Shown here piece by piece: positions 26,997 through 32,429 of a stretch of 32,429 bases of DNA. Origin of the DNA: Candidatus Cellulosilyticum pullistercoris (GTDB lineage: Bacteria > Bacillota > Clostridia > Lachnospirales > Cellulosilyticaceae); NCBI GenBank assembly GCA_018883705.1, contig JAHLFQ010000024.1, positions 1 to 32,429 on the forward strand, in the 5' to 3' direction. Every line of letters begins with the position of its first letter. Position 1 is the stretch's first letter. The notes beneath the pieces are model-generated. The model was given only the letters and a program-made list of their open reading frames with translations. It ran no database searches and had not been told where the DNA came from. Both the position numbers and the translations under genes were made by a program.

Positions 26997-27803
26997 ATGA
27001 ACACAAAAACTACCATTTTTCTAAGGAAAGGATTGAGCTATTTTATAGCTTTTGTTTTTCTATTTAATCTGTGTACAGTCTCATGTATGGCTGAAACTCA
27101 TGATCTTGATACGACAAAGACTGATTGGTGGCTCGTACGATCCAAAAACCACGAACTACCAGGCTTTAATACGAAATTAGGCTATAAACTAGAAGATTAT
27201 GGAGGGTGCTGCTTAGGTGACACCTCAAAAAAAGTAGTTTATCTGACTTTTGATGAAGGATATGAAAACGGGTATACAGCTAAAATTTTAGACGTATTAA
27301 AATCCCAGGATGTTAAAGCCATGTTTTTTGTGACCTTACCTTATATAGAAAAAAATGAAGATCTTATCAAAAGAATGCATGAAGAAGGACACTTCGTTTG
27401 TAATCATACGAATCATCATTTATCGATGCCAACACTTGTCGGAAATGAGAGCAAGTTCAATAACGAAATTACTAGTGTTTCAGAGGCTTATCAAAAAATC
27501 ACAGGAAGCCAAATGCCCCCTTTCTTTAGGCCGCCTATGGGGCATTATTCTCAAAAATCACTAGCCATGACTAAAGCCTTAGGATACCGTACTGTCTTTT
27601 GGAGTTTTGCTTACTGTGATTGGAAGCCTAATGCACAACCTGTTCCTGCTGAAGCTAAGAAATTAATGTTAGATGGTCTTCATAATGGAGCCATTTACCT
27701 ACTTCATGCTGTTTCCAAAACGAATACAGAAGTGCTTGGTGATTTTATTACAGAAGCTAGAAATATGGGATATACTTTCGAACTACTGCCTACTCAATCA
27801 TAA
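26997..27803 (+). CDS. pdaA: Polysaccharide deacetylase, PdaA-like (spore cortex muramic delta-lactam synthesis)
   Basis: 268 residues from the preferred ATG at 26997 (AAAGGATGG upstream). An in-frame ATG at 26955 has no good ribosome binding site. A signal peptide or membrane anchor (about 8-33, ending near SCMA) is followed by a conserved lead-in (WWLVRSKNHELPGFN) and a NodB domain. Motif 1 is LTFDEGYENGY, motif 2 NHTNHH, and the later motifs FFRPPMG and AIYLLHAVS match Bacillus PdaA nearly word for word. In PdaA the second Asp of TFDD is replaced (Asn in Bacillus, Glu here). PdaA removes the N-acetyl group of muramic acid so that the cortex lactam can form. Its promoter was not identified in the 130 bases upstream. 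Confidence 0.9.
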   Translation: MNTKTTIFLRKGLSYFIAFVFLFNLCTVSCMAETHDLDTTKTDWWLVRSKNHELPGFNTKLGYKLEDYGGCCLGDTSKKVVYLTFDEGYENGYTAKILDVLKSQDVKAMFFVTLPYIEKNEDLIKRMHEEGHFVCNHTNHHLSMPTLVGNESKFNNEITSVSEAYQKITGSQMPPFFRPPMGHYSQKSLAMTKALGYRTVFWSFAYCDWKPNAQPVPAEAKKLMLDGLHNGAIYLLHAVSKTNTEVLGDFITEARNMGYTFELLPTQS

Positions 27804-27814
27804 TAAAGTAACAA

Positions 27815-27863
27815 ACAAAAAAGAACTACATTTAAGTCATCAATTTAAATGTAGTTCTTTTTA
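27815..27863. terminator. Bidirectional terminator between pdaA and the glycosyltransferase gene
   Basis: AAAAAGAACTACATTTAA pairs with TTAAATGTAGTTCTTTTT. The genes converge on it and both flanks carry T- or A-runs. Confidence 0.85.
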
Positions 27864-27872
27864 TTGATCTAA

Positions 27873-28847
27873 TTAATGAAAATGGAATGTTTCATGATCA
27901 TCCAGTTCATTTTTAAAATTAATTTTCTCTTTAATGATATAAAGAGGTCTTCCCTTGCCTTCATCATAAATACGTGCAATATATTCTCCTAGTAACCCAA
28001 TGGAAAATAACTGTACGCCACTAAAAAATGTAATGGCAACCATTAAAGATGTCCAACCTGACACAACTGAATGCATAATAAATTTGGAGATTAAAGAATA
28101 TAATAATAGTCCTATAGCAATTATTATTGTAATAAACCCTAAAGATCTTACCATTTTAAGTGGTTTTGTAGAAAAGCTAATAATACCATCCATTGCAAAT
28201 CGTACCATCTTTTTAAATGGATATTTGGTTTCTCCTGCAAACCGTTCATCTCTTTCATATTCTACATAAGTCTGGTCAAAGCCTACCCAACTTACCATAC
28301 CTCTAACAAAGCGATTTCTTTCTGGCATCTGTTTAAAAGCTTCAACAACTCGACGATCCATTAGCCTAAAATCACCTGTATCCATAGGAATCTCAATCTC
28401 TGCCATATAATGAAGAAAACGATAGAAATATTTAGCCGTTACTAGTTTAAAAAAAGTTTCACCCTTACGCTTCTTTCTTTTTGCATAAACAACATCAAAT
28501 CCTTCTTTCCACTTTACTACCATTTCTTCAATCACATGAGGTGGATCCTGTAAATCAGCATCAATAATAACTGCTACATCCCCTGTACAATGAAATATAC
28601 CAGCCGTAACAGCTACTTGATGGCCAAAATTACGTGAAAAATCAATAACTTTAACATTTATATCTGCTTTAGAAATTTCTCTAAGTAATTCTAACGTTTT
28701 ATCTTTACTTCCATCATTAACAAATACAAACTCATATTGCCACTTATTTTTTAACATCACACGCTTTAATTCTTTATAACAGGTTTGTACGACTGCTTCT
28801 TCATAATAAACAGGAATGATGACAGAAAGCAAAAAATGTTCTTTCAT
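27873..28847 (-). CDS. Family 2 glycosyltransferase, polyprenyl-phosphate sugar synthase type (GtrB/YkcC-like)
   Basis: 324 residues. The N-terminal GT-A domain has SVIIPVYYEEAVVQ (8-21), FVNDGSKDKT (about 42-51) and DADLQDPP (about 94-101, metal-binding DxD-type). GDFRLMDRRVVEAF (about 157-170) is the polyprenyl-phosphate glycosyltransferase signature. Two transmembrane helices follow (about 231-252 and 263-288), then GEYIARIYDEGKGRPLYI, typical of DPM1/GtrB-like enzymes. It probably transfers glucose, mannose or GlcNAc from a nucleotide sugar to undecaprenyl phosphate for wall or polymer decoration. The sugar is unknown. No flippase or GtrA partner is visible nearby. GAGGAG lies upstream of the ATG. 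Confidence 0.9.
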   Translation of the reverse strand: MKEHFLLSVIIPVYYEEAVVQTCYKELKRVMLKNKWQYEFVFVNDGSKDKTLELLREISKADINVKVIDFSRNFGHQVAVTAGIFHCTGDVAVIIDADLQDPPHVIEEMVVKWKEGFDVVYAKRKKRKGETFFKLVTAKYFYRFLHYMAEIEIPMDTGDFRLMDRRVVEAFKQMPERNRFVRGMVSWVGFDQTYVEYERDERFAGETKYPFKKMVRFAMDGIISFSTKPLKMVRSLGFITIIIAIGLLLYSLISKFIMHSVVSGWTSLMVAITFFSGVQLFSIGLLGEYIARIYDEGKGRPLYIIKEKINFKNELDDHETFHFH

Positions 28848-28863
28848 TTCTACGCTCCTCTGG

Positions 28864-28883
28864 TAATTATTTTTTAATAATTA
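28864..28883. repeat. AT-only perfect palindrome upstream of the glycosyltransferase gene
   Basis: TAATTATT and AATAATTA separated by TTTT. It lies in the 72-base gap between the 141-residue protein gene and the glycosyltransferase gene. With only A and T in such an AT-rich region it may be chance. Confidence 0.35.
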
Positions 28884-28919
28884 AACAACTATAGTCATTA
28901 TAAGTATTTTAACTATACA

Positions 28920-29345
28920 TTAATTTATACCCTCTAAAAAGACTCCTATATCCCATGCTTCAATATAAGGAAATACTTTCGACGCATCCTCTATTTCTTC
29001 ATTTATCGTTTCAATCCAATCATCTAAGTCTGCCATCTGATCTTCAATTGCTACATAAAGTTTTTTTCCTATGAGTATTTTAAATGGCATTTCTATGAGT
29101 TCTTCTAAAATTTCTAAGGTTTCTTCTATGATATCCTCATATTGAGTATGGCCACTTAATAGTAGGCTTCTATAGAAAGAATCATTTGACATGTCATTTA
29201 TATGCATTAATAGCTGTTGTAGCTCTTTTATCAAATCACTTAACATATTATAGACTATTTTTTCTTGCTCACTTACTGAATGCATTATCTTATCGTATAT
29301 CTTATTTTCTAACCCAACTAACTTTTTCTGTAATTGTTGATTCAT
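28920..29345 (-). CDS. Acidic helical protein of unknown function
   Basis: 141 residues; I do not recognise a family. It is strongly acidic and appears almost wholly helical, with heptad-like stretches (KKLVGLENKIYDKIMHSV near 7-24 and EETLEILEELIEMP near 74-87) and no signal peptide or transmembrane segment. There is no cysteine or obvious catalytic motif. It ends 72 bases before the glycosyltransferase gene, so the two may be co-transcribed. GAGGAT lies upstream of the ATG. Its promoter region contains a Fur-like palindrome. Confidence 0.7.
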   Translation of the reverse strand: MNQQLQKKLVGLENKIYDKIMHSVSEQEKIVYNMLSDLIKELQQLLMHINDMSNDSFYRSLLLSGHTQYEDIIEETLEILEELIEMPFKILIGKKLYVAIEDQMADLDDWIETINEEIEDASKVFPYIEAWDIGVFLEGIN

Positions 29346-29381
29346 TTTATATCCTCATTTCTTACATTTATATCTACTATT

Positions 29382-29399
29382 ATAATCATTTATGATTAT
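29382..29399. promoter_or_regulatory. Fur-like palindrome in the promoter of the 141-residue protein gene
   Basis: ATAATCAT and ATGATTAT (perfect complements) separated by two bases, overlapping a minus-strand TATAAT at 29379-29384. On the minus strand it reads GATAATCAT-aa-ATGATTAT, similar to GATAATGAT/ATCATTATC half-sites of Fur-family regulators but with altered spacing. Confidence 0.4.
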
Positions 29400-29453
29400 C
29401 AACACTACTATTAATTTTTATACTCATACACGTATACAACTCCTCCTTATGCG

Positions 29454-29483
29454 AAAAAAGGCTCTACCAAAGTAGAACCTTTT
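29454..29483 (-). terminator. Terminator of the DUF4234-DUF2752 operon
   Basis: AAAAGG and TCTAC pair with GTAGA and CCTTTT around CAAA, with one C-A mismatch, followed by six T on the minus strand. It is 16 bases after the DUF2752 stop codon. Confidence 0.75.
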
Positions 29484-29499
29484 GATGAATGACTATGTC

Positions 29500-29910
29500 T
29501 TATATAGGAGGCCTTAGATCATAAAATTGTGGTATATTTCTTAAAATACCAAACGCAATCAAGAAAACAATCATAATCCATAGCAACTGTGTTTGTCGCA
29601 AGGATAACTTGACGCTCCCTGTCTTTACATATTGTATCAGTAACTTTATACCTAGTAATAAACCAATAGGCAAACAAATAAATACTGCACGATTATGATA
29701 AAATGCCGTCTTAAAGTCTAGGTTTACAAGTGCTAAACACATTCTTGTTACTCCACATCCTGAACAATATAAACCAGTTAACGAATGAAATAAACAAGGA
29801 ATGCGTAATGTACTTATATGACACCAAACAATATAGGCTACACTACAAGTCATAAGTCCTATAAGATAAATGACTATATGTAAGAATCGTTTTTTCATCT
29901 TAGGCAGCAA
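29500..29910 (-). CDS. DUF2752 membrane protein
   Basis: 136 residues with three hydrophobic segments (about 10-30, 72-92 and 108-125). The central LTGLYCSGCGVTRMCLAL (about 43-60) is the DUF2752 signature, with the CxGCGxTR cysteines. The function of the family is unknown. Its start lies 11 bases inside the preceding DUF4234 gene, so the two are translationally coupled. It ends just before a terminator. Confidence 0.87.
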   Translation of the reverse strand: MLPKMKKRFLHIVIYLIGLMTCSVAYIVWCHISTLRIPCLFHSLTGLYCSGCGVTRMCLALVNLDFKTAFYHNRAVFICLPIGLLLGIKLLIQYVKTGSVKLSLRQTQLLWIMIVFLIAFGILRNIPQFYDLRPPI

Positions 29911-30238
29911 GTTTATTTAATTCATTCTGAATTAAAGCATAAGCAATAATGCCAGCCAACATATAAACAATTAAATAAAGTATACCCCCATTACTAGCTG
30001 GAATACCTCTATTTTGTTTTGCAATATCTAATTTATCCCCCATTTTATATGCCCAGTATAATCCATAGATACCACATGTTACAATCGTTAAAATAAATGC
30101 AAGTACTCCTGATATTGAATAGTCTCCAGATACCTCATTTACATCATTTGTTAAACAAATAAACCAATAAATTCCATAGATGCCGCATGTAATCAAGGAA
30201 AAAATAATACTTAATGCAATATTTCTTTCTTTTATCAT
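29900..30238 (-). CDS. DUF4234-like small membrane protein
   Basis: 112 residues from the ATG at 30238, chosen because GGGAGG lies just upstream; an in-frame ATG at 30274 is too close to the promoter to be used. Three hydrophobic segments are present. Two internal repeats share TCGIYGxYW (about 16-24 and 50-58), each followed by a charged segment, as in DUF4234 proteins. The N-terminal MIKERNIALSII is also typical. The function is unknown. It overlaps the DUF2752 gene by 11 bases. Confidence 0.83.
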   Translation of the reverse strand: MIKERNIALSIIFSLITCGIYGIYWFICLTNDVNEVSGDYSISGVLAFILTIVTCGIYGLYWAYKMGDKLDIAKQNRGIPASNGGILYLIVYMLAGIIAYALIQNELNKLAA

Positions 30239-30275
30239 TACAACCTCCCATTGCTCCAGTGATAGTATATTCATA

Positions 30276-30304
30276 TATATATCATTTTTAAATAGTTAAG
30301 TCAA
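30276..30304 (-). promoter_or_regulatory. Promoter of the DUF4234-DUF2752 operon
   Basis: On the minus strand TTGACT (30299-30304), 17 bases, TATATA (30276-30281), with TGA before the -10. The start codon is 37 bases after the -10. Confidence 0.6.
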
Positions 30305-30385
30305 ACTTACATTATATATTCATATCCAAGGAATAGAATTAATGATTTTATATCATATTATTAATATCTGTATTTTACATTATGA

Positions 30386-30402
30386 TTGTAATTATTTTAC
30401 AA
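30386..30402. repeat. Short inverted repeat upstream of the BMP lipoprotein promoter
   Basis: TTGTAA and TTACAA separated by five bases, 22 bases upstream of the -35 of the BMP gene. It could be an operator; the short arms make chance likely. The rest of the 268-base gap between 30239 and 30506 holds the two divergent promoters and AT-rich sequence. Confidence 0.3.
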
Positions 30403-30423
30403 TATAGACATTAACTTTATATA

Positions 30424-30452
30424 TTGTACTTAGTAAAGACATCTATTATAAT
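30424..30452 (+). promoter_or_regulatory. Promoter of the BMP family lipoprotein gene
   Basis: TTGTAC (30424-30429), 17 bases, TATAAT (30447-30452). The leader is about 48 bases and shows no recognisable riboswitch. Confidence 0.7.
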
Positions 30453-30506
30453 GCAAAAGGTTTACCTAATATTTTCAAATCACTATTTTGAAACGGAGTA
30501 TTAATA

Positions 30507-31592
30507 ATGGACAAAAAGAAATTTTTAACACAAATACTATCAGGGGTACTTTCCCTTAGTATCTTAGTAGGCTGTGGTGCAAATACAGCTCCAGAAACAA
30601 CCTCAAAATTTAATCGTCTTGATACAGACCTTAAAGTAGGGATGGTAGTAGGCTCAGGTACAATTGATGATCGATCTTTTAATCAAGGAAGTTGGGAAGG
30701 TATTACTGCAACAGTAAAAAATAGTAAATACGTCATACCTGCTGGTGAAACAGAATCAGATTATCTAGTATCTATTGGAAACTTAACTGACGCTGGATAT
30801 AACTTTATTGTTACGCCAGGATTCTATTTTGAATCGGCTATTTTTAATGCGCAAGCTAAATATCCTAATACGCATTTTGTTATTTTAGATGGGGCACCAG
30901 TTGATCAAGATGGCAATACTGTCATTGCTGAAAATACTGTTTCTATTCATTTTGCTGAACATGAAGCTGGATTTATTGCAGGGGTTGCTGCTGCTGTAGA
31001 AATTCAAGAAGGTGATTTCGGATTTATTGGAGGTATGCAAATTCCTGCCGTTGTTCGATTTGAAGCTGGCTTTACACAAGGGATTGAGTATGCAAATGCT
31101 CACTTAGGAACACAAGTTACTTTAGATGAAGTAAACGTGGTTTACCAAGGTACATTTGGTGATAAAGCTGCTGGCCAACAAATTGCTGCACAAATGTACG
31201 ATCGTGGTGTAAAAGTTATCTTTACTGCTGCCGGTGGTACAGGAATGGGTGCTATTACAGAAGCTAAAAGTCGTGCAAATCAAGGAGAAAAAGTATGGGT
31301 TATTGGTGTAGATTCTGACCAATATCTTGATGGTGTTTATGATGAAGCAACAAACGCTTCTGTTGTATTAACTTCTGCTATAAAATATGTCGATCAAGCG
31401 ACACATGATATGATTGCCGCAGAAGTTGAAGGCAATTTCCCTGGTGGACAAGATATCACCTTTTCAATTGAAAATGATGGTGTCGGACTTCCAGCAGAAA
31501 ATCCTAACTTAAGTGAAAAAACACTTGAAACTGTTAATAAAGTATATGAACAAGTTAAAAATAAAGAAATCGTTGTAAATGAATCTTTATAA
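30507..31592 (+). CDS. BMP/Med family substrate-binding lipoprotein (nucleoside-type ABC transporter)
   Basis: 361 residues. The lipoprotein signal peptide has a lipobox LVGC, with cysteine 23 as the lipidated residue. The mature protein has the family features KVGMVVGSGTIDDRSFNQGSWEG (43-65), VSIHFAEHEAGFIAGVAA near 148-165, GFIGGMQIPAVVRFEAGFTQG near 172-192 and VIGVDSDQY near 269-277. Relatives (PnrA, BmpA) bind purine nucleosides for an ABC importer. No ATPase or permease genes follow; a terminator does, so this is an orphan binding protein. GGAG lies upstream of the ATG. Confidence 0.93.
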   Translation: MDKKKFLTQILSGVLSLSILVGCGANTAPETTSKFNRLDTDLKVGMVVGSGTIDDRSFNQGSWEGITATVKNSKYVIPAGETESDYLVSIGNLTDAGYNFIVTPGFYFESAIFNAQAKYPNTHFVILDGAPVDQDGNTVIAENTVSIHFAEHEAGFIAGVAAAVEIQEGDFGFIGGMQIPAVVRFEAGFTQGIEYANAHLGTQVTLDEVNVVYQGTFGDKAAGQQIAAQMYDRGVKVIFTAAGGTGMGAITEAKSRANQGEKVWVIGVDSDQYLDGVYDEATNASVVLTSAIKYVDQATHDMIAAEVEGNFPGGQDITFSIENDGVGLPAENPNLSEKTLETVNKVYEQVKNKEIVVNESL

Positions 31593-31594
31593 TC

Positions 31595-31632
31595 AAAAAG
31601 CACTATTAAACTTAGGTTTAATAGTGCTTTTT
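31595..31632. terminator. Bidirectional terminator between the BMP gene and glmS
   Basis: AAAAAGCACTATTAAAC and GTTTAATAGTGCTTTTT form a perfect 17-bp stem around TTAG, two bases after the BMP stop region and 33 bases after the convergent glmS stop. Confidence 0.92.
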
Positions 31633-31664
31633 AAGTGTCTCTAAAATAATACTAAGAACATTAT

Positions 31665-32429
31665 TTATTCAACAGTTACTGATTTTGCTAAATTTCTTGG
31701 TTTATCAACATCATTTCCTCTTGCAATAGATACATAGTAAGAAATAAGTTGAGTTGGAATAACCGCTAAAACTGGCATGAGTAAATCTTCTGCTTCTGGG
31801 ATATAAACAATGTCATCTGCTACTTTCGCCACCTCTGTATCACCTTTTTTAGCAATAGCGATAACAAATGCACCTCTAGCTTTTACTTCTTTAATATTTG
31901 AAATCATTTTCTCTTCTAATCCACTTTGAGTCATAATAGCAAGTACTGGTGTACCCTCATCAATAAGTGCAATAGGACCATGTTTTAATTCTCCAGCTGC
32001 AAAAGCTTCTGTATAAACATAAGAAATTTCTTTTAACTTAAGTGCTGCTTCTCTCGCAGTTGTATAATCTACACCACGTCCAAGATAGAATGCATTTTGT
32101 GCATCTTTCATATCCATAGCAATTTTTTCGATTTGTTCTTTATCACCTAAAATCTCTTGAACAAGTGGCGCTAATCCTTCAATATGATTAATTAATTCAT
32201 GATATCTTTCTAAAGAAATAGTCTCTTTTTTATATGCAAAATCTAATGCAATCATATAGAAAGCAATCATTTGAGCTGTATATGCTTTTGTTGACGCCAC
32301 TGCAATCTCAGGACCTGCCCATGTATAAAATACATCGTGGGCTTCTCTAGCTACTGATGAACCAACTACATTGGTGATTGCAAGTACTCTTGCACCTTTT
32401 GTTTTGGCAAGCTTCATTGCCGCTAATGT
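31665..32429 (-). CDS. glmS: Glutamine-fructose-6-phosphate aminotransferase (3' part, runs off window)
   Basis: Partial gene: the last 254 codons plus the stop. GlmS makes glucosamine-6-phosphate for peptidoglycan precursors. The visible part covers most of the isomerase half with its two SIS domains. ASTKAYTAQMIAFYMIA belongs to the first SIS domain. ELKHGPIALID carries the catalytic His of the sugar ring-opening site. The C-tail DVDKPRNLAKSVTVE ends exactly as in GlmS, with the substrate-binding Lys. The glutaminase half lies beyond the window, so a glmS ribozyme, if present, is not visible. Confidence 0.97.
   Translation of the reverse strand, partial: TLAAMKLAKTKGARVLAITNVVGSSVAREAHDVFYTWAGPEIAVASTKAYTAQMIAFYMIALDFAYKKETISLERYHELINHIEGLAPLVQEILGDKEQIEKIAMDMKDAQNAFYLGRGVDYTTAREAALKLKEISYVYTEAFAAGELKHGPIALIDEGTPVLAIMTQSGLEEKMISNIKEVKARGAFVIAIAKKGDTEVAKVADDIVYIPEAEDLLMPVLAVIPTQLISYYVSIARGNDVDKPRNLAKSVTVE

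Noticed and set aside
28864-28883. The AT-only palindrome as a terminator of the 141-residue protein gene
   Set aside because: It has no GC pairs, so the hairpin would be too weak; kept only as a low-confidence repeat.
30453-30506. Purine riboswitch before the BMP lipoprotein gene
   Set aside because: The leader is about 48 bases with no TATA-rich P1 or conserved loop pair; too short for an aptamer plus switch.
1-32429. CRISPR array, IS element, prophage or toxin-antitoxin system
   Set aside because: No regularly spaced repeats, transposase, integrase or toxin-like partner was seen. The RHH gene is next to clpB, not a toxin.

Overview
The window comes from a low-GC, endospore-forming Firmicute, most likely a clostridium of the Lachnospirales type (possibly near Cellulosilyticum). 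The genus is my inference. The evidence is strong AT bias, AGGAGG ribosome binding sites, a T-box leader on tyrS, the sporulation genes yqfC, yqfD and pdaA, and the order yqfC-yqfD-phoH-pgpH-ybeY-era-yqzL-recO. It is an ordinary chromosomal housekeeping region: I see no IS element, prophage, CRISPR array, tRNA or rRNA.

Layout. (1) 1-1464: the 5' part of a GlgX/isoamylase-type debranching enzyme on the minus strand, cut by the window edge. (2) 1531-3092: tyrS on the plus strand, with promoter, tyrosine T-box attenuator and terminator. (3) 10497 to 3117, minus: a probable six-gene operon of a GalT/HIT-like protein, a long FtsA-like actin-fold protein, an ACT-domain protein, a DUF711 protein, peptidase PepD and an AI-2E family membrane protein. 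(4) 15490 to 10597, minus: polA-coaE plus an orphan peptide-binding lipoprotein, ending in a strong terminator. (5) 22755 to 15701, minus: the conserved sporulation, RNA-processing and recombination operon, including the 45-codon gene yqzL. (6) 23408-22953: a DUF523 gene with its own promoter and terminator. (7) 26818 to 23542, minus: a ribbon-helix-helix (RHH) protein gene followed by clpB. Their promoter has a perfect 12-bp inverted repeat over the -10 and spacer. (8) 26997-27803: pdaA (spore cortex), plus strand. (9) 30238 to 27873, minus: a polyprenyl-phosphate-type glycosyltransferase, an acidic protein of unknown function, and an overlapping pair of small membrane proteins (DUF2752 and DUF4234). 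(10) 30507-31592: an orphan BMP/Med nucleoside-binding lipoprotein. (11) 31665 to the window end: the 3' part of glmS, minus.

The most interesting candidates are three. The first is the RHH-clpB unit, which looks like a self-regulated heat-shock operon unlike CtsR or HrcA control. The second is the FtsA-like protein, whose C-terminal half looks like three degenerate beta-grasp-like repeats and whose GTG start overlaps the stop of a GalT-like gene. The third is a Fur-like palindrome in the promoter region of an unrecognised 141-residue protein. No clearly new multi-gene system is proven here.
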